Notes under the pieces: generated by a model
Seen by the model: only the letters and a program-made list of their open reading frames with translations
Database searches by the model: none
What the model was told of the DNA's origin: nothing
Origin: Paracoccus fontiphilus
GTDB lineage: Bacteria; Pseudomonadota; Alphaproteobacteria; Rhodobacterales; Rhodobacteraceae
Reading direction: 5' to 3'
Assembly (NCBI RefSeq): GCF_017356265.1
Contig: NZ_JAFNAW010000025.1
Location: 1-47,918 of the forward strand
DNA: 47,918 bases
Shown: one piece after another, positions 5,832-15,720 of the stretch
Layout: every line of letters starts with the position of its first letter
Position numbering within the stretch: position 1 is the first letter of the stretch
Position numbers and translations under genes: made by a program

Positions 5832-7628
5832 TCAGACGTTGTCGTCCGCGAAGATGTCCTTCTTGTGGCTGTTGTTCGGCACGAACAGGATACCCACGAT
5901 CACCGTCATCACCGCGATCACGATCGCATACCACAGGCCCGCATAGATGTTGCCGGTCTGGGCCGAGATCGCGAAGGCGGTCGCGGGCAGCAGGCCGCCG
6001 AACCAGCCGTTGCCGATGTGATATGGCAGCGACAGGCCGGAATAGCGGATGCGGGTCGGATAGAGTTCGACAAGCTGCGCCGCGATCGGGCCGTAGACCA
6101 TCGTCACCAGCACGATCAGATAGGTCAGGATCAGCACGATCTGGATGTTCTGGCCGCTGAAGATGTCGAAGAAGTGGTCGGCCTTGGCGACGGTGGGGTT
6201 CTCGGTCCCGGCCAGCGGATAGCCTGCCGCCGTCAGGGCGGCGGTGATTTCCGCCGTGAAGCGGTCCTTTTCCGCCTTCAGGGCATCGCCCGTCAGCGCA
6301 TTGCCGTCATAGGCCTGGATGACCGTGTCGCCCACCTTGACCGAGGCGACGGTGCCCGCCGGGGCATCGACCGTTTCCTGGACGTTGACCGACGATTTCG
6401 ACAGCGCCGCCTTGAGGATGTCGCAGCTGTTGTTGAACTGCGCGGTGCCCACCGGGTTGAACTGGAAGGAACAGTCGTCGGGCGCGGCCGTGACCGTGAC
6501 GGGCGTGTTCTGCGCCGCAGCCAAGGCCGGGTTGGCAACGCCCGTCAGCATCGGGAAGACCCACATGTAGGTCGCGGCAGCCAGGGCGCAGCCGCCCAGG
6601 ATGATCGGCTTGCGGCCGACGCGGTCCGACAGCGAGCCGAAGAAGATGAAGCCCGCGGTCCCCAGGATCAGCGACCAGGCCACGAAGACGTTGGCGCTGA
6701 ACTGATCGACCTTCACGACGTTCTGGATGAAGAACAGCGCGTAGAACTGGCCCGAATACCAGACCACCGCCTGCCCTGCCGTCAGGCCCAGCAGGGCGAT
6801 CAGGGCGATCTTGCCGTTCTTCCAGTTTCCGAAGGCTTCCTTCAGGGGCGCCTTGGACTGCGCGCCTTCTTCCTTCATCTTCTTGAAGGCCGGGGATTCG
6901 TTCATCTGCAGCCGGATATACAGCGAAATCAGCAGCAGGAAGACCGACCCCAGGAACGGGATGCGCCAGCCCCAGGCCTTGAACGGCTCCAGCATGACCT
7001 GCGCGCCCGTGGCGTCCAGCAGCGGCTGGCCGTCAAGCCCAAGCTGCGGCACCGGGGGATAGTTGCCGTTCACATAGGCGGTCACCAGCAGGATCACCAC
7101 CAGCGACAGCAGCAGGCCCAGCGTCGCTGTGGTCTGGATGAAGGCCGTGAAGTAACCGCGCTGGCCCTGCGGCGCGTGTTCGGCGACATAGACCGCCGCG
7201 CCGCCGTATTCGCCGCCAAGTGCCAAGCCCTGCAGCATCCGCAGCGCGATCAGGATGATCGGCGCGGCAATCCCCCACGAGGCGTAACCGGGCAGCAGGC
7301 CGACCAGGAAGGTCGAGAATCCCATGATCAGGATCGTGGCCAGGAAGGTGTATTTCCGGCCGATCAGGTCGCCCAGGGCGCCGAAGACCAGCGCGCCGAA
7401 GGGACGCACCAGGAAGCCCGCGGCAAAGGCCAGCAGCGCGAAGACGTTGCGCGTGGCTTCGGGGAAGGCGGTGAAGAACTGCGCCCCGATGATCGCGGCC
7501 AGCGAGCCATACAGGTAAAAGTCGTACCATTCGAAGATCGTGCCCGCGGACGAGGCCAGGATGACCTTCTTTTCCTCGGACGTCATGGGACGCGAACGGG
7601 TCGTCGCGTCGGGCGATGCGTAAGCCAT
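5832..7628 (-). CDS. MHS-family major facilitator transporter with large periplasmic insertion
   Basis: Metabolite:H+ symporter-type MFS protein (598 aa from the ATG at 7628, which has AGGAGGAGGA upstream; a longer start at 7685 would prepend a shadow). Family motifs are GTIFEWYDFYLYGSLAA in TM1, RPFGALVFGALGDLIGRKY in the TM2-3 loop, GLALGGEYGGAAVYVAEHAP at TM4 and FGSLSDRVGRKP between TM8 and 9. Twelve membrane segments are apparent. About 130 extra residues (roughly 362-493) lie between TM9 and TM10, which with a cytoplasmic N terminus is periplasmic; the insert holds two cysteines 16 residues apart. Position behind acs suggests import of a short-chain carboxylate such as acetate or propionate; the substrate is not shown by sequence. 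Confidence 0.9.
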   Translation of the reverse strand: MAYASPDATTRSRPMTSEEKKVILASSAGTIFEWYDFYLYGSLAAIIGAQFFTAFPEATRNVFALLAFAAGFLVRPFGALVFGALGDLIGRKYTFLATILIMGFSTFLVGLLPGYASWGIAAPIILIALRMLQGLALGGEYGGAAVYVAEHAPQGQRGYFTAFIQTTATLGLLLSLVVILLVTAYVNGNYPPVPQLGLDGQPLLDATGAQVMLEPFKAWGWRIPFLGSVFLLLISLYIRLQMNESPAFKKMKEEGAQSKAPLKEAFGNWKNGKIALIALLGLTAGQAVVWYSGQFYALFFIQNVVKVDQFSANVFVAWSLILGTAGFIFFGSLSDRVGRKPIILGGCALAAATYMWVFPMLTGVANPALAAAQNTPVTVTAAPDDCSFQFNPVGTAQFNNSCDILKAALSKSSVNVQETVDAPAGTVASVKVGDTVIQAYDGNALTGDALKAEKDRFTAEITAALTAAGYPLAGTENPTVAKADHFFDIFSGQNIQIVLILTYLIVLVTMVYGPIAAQLVELYPTRIRYSGLSLPYHIGNGWFGGLLPATAFAISAQTGNIYAGLWYAIVIAVMTVIVGILFVPNNSHKKDIFADDNV

Positions 7629-7788
7629 CAATCCTCCTCCTCCTGTTGAGCCAGCCGGTCGCTGGCATGGGGGCCTGGCGGTCAAGCCTTCTCCGGTCGC
7701 GTGTTCGGGTTCGAAACGCGTGCGGGGGATTGCTCGTCAGGCGGGTCTGGCGGCACCCGGTCCTCCTCTCCGGAGGCCGCCTTGTCAC

Positions 7789-7809
7789 CGCGGGGGCATG
7801 ACCCCCGCG
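7789..7809 (-). promoter_or_regulatory. Hairpin after acs
   Basis: CGCGGGGG-catga-CCCCCGCG forms a perfect 8-bp stem six bases beyond the acs stop codon, with no T-tract on the minus strand. The remaining 160 bases to the transporter start hold no gene. The element may set the relative amounts of acs and transporter mRNA. Confidence 0.55.
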
Positions 7810-7814
7810 CGTCG

Positions 7815-9770
<1,956 letters not shown>

Positions 9771-9984
9771 CTTCCCCTCCTCGCTTTGCTTGCGGGCCGC
9801 CGACTTCCCCGAACGGCCGCAGGCTGTCTGCCATTCCCCCGGTCATGTTAATCACACGATATCCATTCTGTTAAGTAGTTTCAGGGAAACGATATTTCGG
9901 AAAATTTCTTCACTGGATGAAGATGGATTTTGTAAATCCTTCACAAGCCTTGAAAACCACGGGTTCAGGCTGCAGCGTCGGCCC
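9771..9984. promoter_or_regulatory. Divergent promoter region, acs / HugZ-like gene
   Basis: About 210 bases, noticeably AT-richer than its surroundings, separate acs from the HugZ-like gene. A short perfect dyad GGATTT-tgt-AAATCC lies at 9925-9939 and could be an operator; I cannot name the factor. No tRNA or small ORF is convincing here. Confidence 0.45.
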
Positions 9985-10461
9985 ATGAACAAGGGCCCAA
10001 TCCGGACCACCGACGACGACGCGCGGCAATCGGCGCGGCACATGCTTGCGGCGATGCGCCATGCCGTGCTGGCGGTGAACGATGCGGGGACCGGGCACCC
10101 GCACCTGTCGAAGATCGCCTGCCAGATCGACGAGGCGGGCGTTCCTGTCGCGCTGCTGTCCGGGCTGGCGGTTCACAGCCAGGCCCTGGCCGCCGACCCG
10201 CGGGCCGCGCTGCTGGTCGAGACGCAGCAGGATCGCGGCGACCCGATGACCTGGCCGCGCCTGTCGCTGCAGGTGACGGCGCGGGTGATCGCCGACGGGG
10301 CCGGGCTCCGCGACCGCTGGCTGCGGGCCCATCCCAAGGCGGCGGTCTTCATCGACCTGCCCGACTTCCGCTTCTGGCGGCTTGACCCGCAGGCGGGCTT
10401 CCTGAACGCGGGCTTCGGCGCGGCGTTCCGGCTGACGCCTGCGGATCTTGGCCTTGCATGA
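9985..10461 (+). CDS. HugZ-like / pyridoxamine-phosphate-oxidase-fold FMN-binding protein
   Basis: A 158-residue split-barrel flavin-binding protein. Recognisable segments are ARHMLAAMRHAVLAV, GHPHLSKIACQIDEAGVPVALLSGLAVHSQAL, DPRAALLVE, DPMTWPRLSLQV and the C-terminal FRFWRLDPQAGFLNAGFGAAFRL, the pattern of HugZ/heme-utilisation PPOX-class proteins. Family members bind FMN or haem; some degrade haem to release iron, others have unknown oxidoreductase roles. The ATG at 9985 begins the domain; 74 residues of extra upstream reading frame have no family resemblance and overlap the acs promoter. It ends at a terminator shared with the convergent beta-helix gene. Confidence 0.82.
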   Translation: MNKGPIRTTDDDARQSARHMLAAMRHAVLAVNDAGTGHPHLSKIACQIDEAGVPVALLSGLAVHSQALAADPRAALLVETQQDRGDPMTWPRLSLQVTARVIADGAGLRDRWLRAHPKAAVFIDLPDFRFWRLDPQAGFLNAGFGAAFRLTPADLGLA

Positions 10462-10490
10462 AGAAACCGCCGCGACAGGGTCGCGGCGGT
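10461..10490 (-). terminator. Terminator between convergent HugZ-like and beta-helix genes
   Basis: ACCGCCGCGA-caggg-TCGCGGCGGT is a perfect 10-bp stem (10466-10490). On the minus strand it is followed by TTTCTT, fitting intrinsic termination of the beta-helix gene; it overlaps the stop codon of the plus-strand gene. Confidence 0.8.
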
Positions 10491-10514
10491 CCGATGCCTG
10501 CACTGGAAAGACCC

Positions 10515-12809
10515 TTACTGCGGCCGGTCCATCCGGACATAGACGGACACCCTGCCCTTCACCGCCGACGGCCAGTTGAGCCGGACCTGCCGCTTGGTCG
10601 TGCCGATTTCGGTCTGGACCCAGGGCGCTGCATCGACGCGCGCGCCCGCCGCATTGGTGATGGCGGTTTCGGAAATCACCGACTGGACCGACTTGGCCCA
10701 GCCCTTGAAGGGCAGCCCCTCGATCACCGGCAGGGTCCAGGCTGCCGAGGCGCCGGTCTGGTTGTGCTGCAGCATCAGCGGGTTCGACACATAGTTCCTG
10801 ATGCCGTTGAAGGTGTTCCCCTCGAACTGGAGATTGCGCATGTTGTTGTAGTTCAGGTCCGCGATCGAGGCATCGACCCGCTCGATCCGGTCGATGTCGC
10901 CGTAAAGCGCCTTGAAGACGTTGCTGGTGACCGTCAGCCCGTGGATGAAATGGCCGGTTCCATAGGGCTTGACCGTCAACCAGGTGAACCAGGCGGCGGT
11001 GTTGGAACACAGGCAGGTGTTGCCGGTGATGGTCAGCCCGCCGAAGCTGAACTCGGACCCGGTGTAATTGGGAATGGCGCTGTGTTCATTGGTCCATTCG
11101 ATCGAGGCGTTGTCGATGTAGTTGCCGTTCACCGTGGTCTGCACGTTGGGCTGGGTCAGCACCAACCCGGCATAGCGCAGCCCCTCGCCCGAGCCGTCGC
11201 CCTGGAACCAGTGGTTGCCCGAGATGATGTGCCCGCCCCCGTCGGCCACCATGAAATGCGCGAAGCGCACGAAGCGGTTGTCGCGGATCTTCACGTCATT
11301 GGCGTTGACGTTGATGGCGATGGTGGTCCGCTGCTGGGCGGGCAGGTCCATCTCGTTCGACAGGAACTGGCAGCGGTCCACCAGCAGGTCCTGGCAGCCC
11401 CGCCCGATGGACGTGATGCCCCGGTCCCTGGGCTTGGTCATGTAGCAGTCGCGCAGCGCGATCATCTCGCCCCGGGGGGGCAGCATGATGCCGCTGGCCA
11501 CGCCCTCGCAGTTCAGGTCCAGATCGACGAAGTTCAGCCGCGAGACCTGCTCGACGCCGGAAAAGTCGAACAGGTAGCGATAGCGTTCGAAGGCATAGCT
11601 GCGTGTTCCCCCCCCGCCGTAGAGCGGCTGCGACAGGGTCAAAGTCCTGGCCGCGACATCCCTGGCGTTGACATAGACCTCGCGGCCCACGCCGTTGCCG
11701 ATCACGCGGCTGCCCACCTCGATCGCCGCGACGTTGAGAACATTGGACAGCCGCAGCGGCTGCGCGGGGTCATAGGTGGCGGTGCTGGTCCATTTGCCGA
11801 TGTCCCAGGCGGTGCCCGGCTTGGCGCTGATGCTGCCGTTGCAGATCACGCGGCGGTTGGAAAAGCCGGTCAGGTCCGGCGCCAGCGACCCCACCACCAG
11901 CGGCTCCTCCAGATCGACGCGGCGTCCGCACAGGTCCAGCGAGACATGGTCGGTATAGCCGAACAGCGCCTGAAGCGCCTTCTTCATGCCCAGCGTCTCG
12001 CTGCCGAAGGCATCGGCATAGGTGGGGAAGTTGTAGCTTTGCAGAAAGGACACGCTGGTGGAGTCGGGCGTGCGGATGGTGCCCTTGAAGCGAACCTTGC
12101 TGTTCAGCCCCAGGTCGCCGCTGATGAAGAACGTCCCCTCGGGCACCAGGATCCAGCCGCCATTCGCCGCCTGGTCCGCCGCCAGGAAGGCGGCACGGTC
12201 GTTGGTGACGTTGTCGCCCTTGGCGCCATAGTCGCGCACGTCCACCCAATCGATCAGGGACGGGATGAAGGCCGCCGTCACGTCCTCGATCCGAAGCGAT
12301 TCGATGCGGAAGGCCCCGCCATTCGCGCCGACCAGATCCAGCCCGAAATGGCCATAGACCGGCGCGGTGCCCCAGGCCATGTCCACGCCGCGCCGCGATC
12401 CGACGCCGACGATAGCGCTGATTTCCACCACATCGCCATAGGCGGTCAGGGGCACGGTCGGGCCGACCTCGACTAGGCCGTTCACATGCGCGCGCGATCC
12501 GTTGCCAGCCCAGCCGGCGATGCGGGCGGAACACAGCGCCCCCGCGACCGCCTTGATGCGGGCCGAGACGCGCAGATAGACGCCGGGGATCATCGGCGTC
12601 TCGCCCATGAAGCGGACGCTTGTGGTGGTCTGCTGCTTCATCACCTCGAGGCAGGTGCCGAAGTCCTGGTCCGCCGGGACCAGCGCACCGTTGTCAGCCG
12701 AGGCCCAGGTGGCGCTGCCCGGCGTCCCGTTGGTCCGGGACCAGGCGCCCAATCCGCCCCGGAAGGCCGGCGGCATCAGCAGAAGCCCGTTGGTGATGGC
12801 AATGTTCAT
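10515..12809 (-). CDS. Right-handed beta-helix protein, GH28/pectate-lyase-3-related
   Basis: A 764-residue protein. The first ~180 residues look like a beta-sandwich, possibly carbohydrate-binding (FGTCLEVMKQQ, YLRVSARIKAVAG, GHFGLDLVG). WVDVRDYGAKGDNVTNDRAA at about 188-207 is the hallmark entry to a pectate-lyase-3/GH28-type beta helix, followed by many rungs of the pattern I.N.NDVKIRDNRFV and TVNGNYIDNA. No signal peptide or RTX repeats are seen, so if it is exported the route is unclear. Similar folds occur in polysaccharide-degrading enzymes and phage tailspikes; the substrate cannot be read from sequence. It is a single-gene unit with its own terminator, and its ribosome-binding site lies in a hairpin. 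Confidence 0.8.
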   Translation of the reverse strand: MNIAITNGLLLMPPAFRGGLGAWSRTNGTPGSATWASADNGALVPADQDFGTCLEVMKQQTTTSVRFMGETPMIPGVYLRVSARIKAVAGALCSARIAGWAGNGSRAHVNGLVEVGPTVPLTAYGDVVEISAIVGVGSRRGVDMAWGTAPVYGHFGLDLVGANGGAFRIESLRIEDVTAAFIPSLIDWVDVRDYGAKGDNVTNDRAAFLAADQAANGGWILVPEGTFFISGDLGLNSKVRFKGTIRTPDSTSVSFLQSYNFPTYADAFGSETLGMKKALQALFGYTDHVSLDLCGRRVDLEEPLVVGSLAPDLTGFSNRRVICNGSISAKPGTAWDIGKWTSTATYDPAQPLRLSNVLNVAAIEVGSRVIGNGVGREVYVNARDVAARTLTLSQPLYGGGGTRSYAFERYRYLFDFSGVEQVSRLNFVDLDLNCEGVASGIMLPPRGEMIALRDCYMTKPRDRGITSIGRGCQDLLVDRCQFLSNEMDLPAQQRTTIAINVNANDVKIRDNRFVRFAHFMVADGGGHIISGNHWFQGDGSGEGLRYAGLVLTQPNVQTTVNGNYIDNASIEWTNEHSAIPNYTGSEFSFGGLTITGNTCLCSNTAAWFTWLTVKPYGTGHFIHGLTVTSNVFKALYGDIDRIERVDASIADLNYNNMRNLQFEGNTFNGIRNYVSNPLMLQHNQTGASAAWTLPVIEGLPFKGWAKSVQSVISETAITNAAGARVDAAPWVQTEIGTTKRQVRLNWPSAVKGRVSVYVRMDRPQ

Positions 12810-12810
12810 G

Positions 12811-12855
12811 ACTATCTCCTTCCGCCGCGGCTGGGCGCATGGGTGAAGAGATAGT
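12811..12855 (-). promoter_or_regulatory. 5' UTR hairpin hiding the beta-helix gene's ribosome-binding site
   Basis: On the mRNA, AACTATCTCTT (around 12846-12856) can pair with AGGAGATAGT (12811-12820), which contains the Shine-Dalgarno GGAG and ends one base before the ATG. The stem is 10 bp with one G-U pair and a 25-base loop. It would close the translation start unless opened by a factor, temperature or antisense RNA. Confidence 0.5.
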
Positions 12856-12915
12856 TAGGAAAGGGTTAACGCGGCCTTGACGGGGCGGGCGTTGCAGCCC
12901 CGCCCCGCGCAACGC

Positions 12916-14307
12916 TCAGAAATGGATGGCGCGGCCGTAAGCGTCCAGAACCGCCTCGTGCATCATCTCGGACAGGGTCGGGTGCGGGAAGACCGTTTCC
13001 ATCAGGTCCTGCTCGGTCGTTTCCAGCTGGCGGCCGATGACATAGCCCTGGATCAGTTCCGTCACCTCGGCGCCGACCATGTGCGCACCCAGCAGCTCGC
13101 CCGTCTTGGCGTCGAAGACGGTCTTGATCATGCCCTCGGGCTCGCCCAGGGCGATGGCCTTGCCGTTGCCCACGAAGGGGAAGCGGCCGACCTTGACGTC
13201 GTGGCCCAGTTCCTTGGCCTTGGCCTCGGTCAGGCCGACCGACGCCACCTGCGGGTGGCAATAGGTGCAGCCCGCGATGCTGGAAGGCTTGACGGGATGC
13301 GGATGCCCGCCCGCGATCAGTTCGGCCACCATGACGCCTTCGTGGCTGGCCTTGTGGGCAAGCCAGGGCGCGCCCGCCACGTCGCCGATGGCATACAGCC
13401 CCTCGACCCCGGTGCGGCAATATTCGTCGGTCAGGACATGGGTGCGGTCGATCTTCACGCCCAAGTCCTCAAGACCCAGGTTTTCCACGTTGCCGACAAT
13501 GCCCACGGCAGAGATCACCGTGTCGAAGTCCTGCGTCTCGGTCTTGCCGCCGGTTTCGATATGCGCGGTGACGGTCGATCCCTTGCGGTCCAGCTTCTTG
13601 ACCGTGGCCTTTTCCAGGATCTTCATGCCCTGCTTGACGAACTGCTTCTTGGCGAAGGCGCTGATCTCGGCGTCCTCGACCGGCAGCACGCGATCCATCA
13701 CCTCGACCACCGTGGTATCCGCGCCCAGCGTGTTGAAGAAGCTTGCGAACTCGATCCCAATGGCGCCCGAGCCGATCACCAGCAGCTTTTTCGGCATGTG
13801 CGGCGGCACCAGCGCGTGCTTGTAGTTCCAGACCAGCTTGCCGTCCGGCTCCAGCCCCGGCAGTTCGCGCGCGCGGGCGCCGGTCGCCAGGACGATGTTC
13901 TTCGCCGTGACCTCCTCGGTCCCCTTGTCCGTCTTGACGCTGACCTTGCCCGGGGCTGTCAGCCGCGCCTCGCCCATGATGGTGGTGACCTTGTTCTTCT
14001 TGAACAGGTGCCCGATGCCGCCGGTCAGCTGCTTGGCCACGCCCCGCGACCGCTGCACGACCTTTTCCAGGTCGAAGCCGATCCCGTCGGCGGACAGCCC
14101 GAAGTCCTTGGCACGGTGCATCAGGTGGAACACCTCGGCCGACCGCAGCAGCGCCTTGGTGGGGATGCAGCCCCAGTTGAGGCAGATGCCGCCCAGATGC
14201 TCGCGCTCGATGCAGGCCACCTTCAGGCCAAGCTGAGCCGCCCGGATCGCGGCGACATAGCCGCCCGGCCCGGCACCAATCACCACCATGTCGAAATTCT
14301 GGGCCAT
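12916..14307 (-). CDS. lpdA: Dihydrolipoyl dehydrogenase (E3)
   Basis: FAD-dependent E3 subunit that reoxidises lipoamide in 2-oxoacid dehydrogenase complexes or the glycine cleavage system (463 aa, family length). The FAD-binding GAGPGGYVAAIRAAQLG is at 11-27, the redox-active disulfide GGICLNWGC at Cys42 and Cys47, the NAD-binding GSGAIGIEFASFFNTLG mid-chain, and the C-terminal HPHPTLSEMMHE holds the catalytic His-Glu pair. GGGGGAA precedes the ATG but can be paired with an upstream TTCCCCC. No E1/E2 genes are adjacent, so it is a free-standing E3 that could serve several complexes. Confidence 0.96.
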   Translation of the reverse strand: MAQNFDMVVIGAGPGGYVAAIRAAQLGLKVACIEREHLGGICLNWGCIPTKALLRSAEVFHLMHRAKDFGLSADGIGFDLEKVVQRSRGVAKQLTGGIGHLFKKNKVTTIMGEARLTAPGKVSVKTDKGTEEVTAKNIVLATGARARELPGLEPDGKLVWNYKHALVPPHMPKKLLVIGSGAIGIEFASFFNTLGADTTVVEVMDRVLPVEDAEISAFAKKQFVKQGMKILEKATVKKLDRKGSTVTAHIETGGKTETQDFDTVISAVGIVGNVENLGLEDLGVKIDRTHVLTDEYCRTGVEGLYAIGDVAGAPWLAHKASHEGVMVAELIAGGHPHPVKPSSIAGCTYCHPQVASVGLTEAKAKELGHDVKVGRFPFVGNGKAIALGEPEGMIKTVFDAKTGELLGAHMVGAEVTELIQGYVIGRQLETTEQDLMETVFPHPTLSEMMHEAVLDAYGRAIHF

Positions 14308-14311
14308 AGGT

Positions 14312-14363
14312 TTCCCCCGTCAGGTCACGATAGTTCAGCGTTAAACCAATCGTGAAGGGGGAA
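14312..14363 (-). promoter_or_regulatory. Long imperfect hairpin in the MFS-lpdA interval covering the lpdA Shine-Dalgarno
   Basis: Two nested inverted repeats face each other: TTCCCCC (14312-14318) with GGGGGAA (14357-14363), and CACGAT (14326-14331) with ATCGTG (14349-14354). On the mRNA the outer 3' arm is GGGGGAA, the apparent lpdA ribosome-binding site. Could be a translational switch or an intercistronic terminator-like element; no T-tract. Confidence 0.5.
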
Positions 14364-14375
14364 CAAGCAGGCCGG

Positions 14376-15638
14376 TTACGCGGCGTCAGAAGCCCGCCGG
14401 TCGGCAGGTTCGGACTGCTTGTCGTCCAAGGCGGCCTCGACCGCGATGGTGGTGGCGTTGGGCGTGATGACGGCGAAGTTGCCCTGTTCCTCGGGCGTCA
14501 GGGCGCGGCGCTGCGTCGTGCGCCATCCGGCATAGACCGTCAGCATCGCCAGCAGCACGCCCATGTAGACCCAGAACCCGTCCGGCCCGATCACCTCCAT
14601 CAGCCAGCCGGTGATGACCGGCCCACCCATCGACCCGATGCCATAGATGAACAGCAGCCCGGCCGAGGCCGCCGCCATGTCCGACTGGTCCAGGTAGTCG
14701 TTGGTGTAGGCCAGCAGCAACGCATAGATCGGGTTGGCGATGCCCCCCATCATCGCGCCAGCGATGACCAGCCCCCAGGTGCCCGGCTGCGCGGCGATCA
14801 CGAGAAGGCCCGTCACCGCGCCCACGGCGGCCAGCATCAGCACCAGCTTGCGCCGGTCGTAGCGGTCGGAAATCCAGCCGATCGGATATTGCAGCACCAG
14901 CCCGCCCGCATAGCTAGCCGCCACGAACAGCGAGATCTGCGCCACCGACAGCCCGATGGTCGCCCCCCAGACCGAGGACATGCCCGACAGGACCGCAAAC
15001 ACCCCGCCCATCAGGAAGATGCCCACGCAGCCCAGCGGCGAGGCGCGGTAAAGCTGCCTGAAGGTCATGCGCTTGATCGTCTGGAACTGCGGCGCGGGCC
15101 GGGCGGACAGCAGGATCGGCATGAAGGCGAAGGACACCAGGACAGATGCGACGATGAACAGCGTGTAGCCGCCCGGATCGCTGGTGTTCAGCAACGCCTG
15201 CGCCGCCACGATCCCCAGCAGTTGCACGATCATGTAGGCCGACAGCGTCTGGCCACGGTTCTCGTTGGTGGACCCGGCGTTCAGCCAGCTTTCGGACGTG
15301 ATGTAGACCCCGCAGAAGCAGAAGCCGATGATGCCGCGCAGAAGCGTCCACCAGATCCAGTTGGGCTCGACCGAATACAGCACCAGCACGGACGAGATCA
15401 TCGAGCCCAGCGCCGCGAAGACCCGGACATGGCCCACGTTCTTGATCAGGCCCGGCACCGTCAGGCTGCCCAGCAGGAATCCGGCGAAATAGCCCGACAT
15501 GACCACGGACATCTGCAGGGTCGGGATGCCCTCCAGCCCGCCGCGGATGCCCAGCAGCGTGCCCTGCATCCCGTTGCCGACCATCAGCAGCAGGATGCCC
15601 AGAAACAGCGGCCATGTCGTTCGCAGCACGGAAAGCAT
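14376..15638 (-). CDS. MFS transporter, YcaD-like
   Basis: A 420-residue, 12-helix major facilitator protein. GNGMQGTLLGIRGGLEGIPTLQMSVVMSGYFAGFLLGSL at the N terminus, RGIIGFCFCGVYITSESWLNAGSTNENRGQTLSAYM in the TM4-5 region and PIGWISDRYDRRKLV between TM8 and 9 are typical of the YcaD/UMF2-like group. Substrate unknown; members are often guessed to be drug or sugar exporters without evidence. It lies between queA and lpdA on the same strand (gaps of 82 and 68 bases), with a weak ribosome-binding site. The hydrophilic 35-residue C-terminal tail is cytoplasmic. Confidence 0.87.
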   Translation of the reverse strand: MLSVLRTTWPLFLGILLLMVGNGMQGTLLGIRGGLEGIPTLQMSVVMSGYFAGFLLGSLTVPGLIKNVGHVRVFAALGSMISSVLVLYSVEPNWIWWTLLRGIIGFCFCGVYITSESWLNAGSTNENRGQTLSAYMIVQLLGIVAAQALLNTSDPGGYTLFIVASVLVSFAFMPILLSARPAPQFQTIKRMTFRQLYRASPLGCVGIFLMGGVFAVLSGMSSVWGATIGLSVAQISLFVAASYAGGLVLQYPIGWISDRYDRRKLVLMLAAVGAVTGLLVIAAQPGTWGLVIAGAMMGGIANPIYALLLAYTNDYLDQSDMAAASAGLLFIYGIGSMGGPVITGWLMEVIGPDGFWVYMGVLLAMLTVYAGWRTTQRRALTPEEQGNFAVITPNATTIAVEAALDDKQSEPADRRASDAA

Positions 15639-15720
15639 CGGGGTCTCGTCTTGTCGGGGTCGCGCACTCCGCCGCCATCTGTGGCCTATCCCGAAAGCGC
15701 AGGCTACCCGTAAAGCGACC

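Noticed and set aside
5592..7649. 685-codon plus-strand ORF opposite the MHS transporter
   Set aside because: Antisense shadow rich in Arg, Gln and Asp with no domain; the transporter motifs are on the minus strand.
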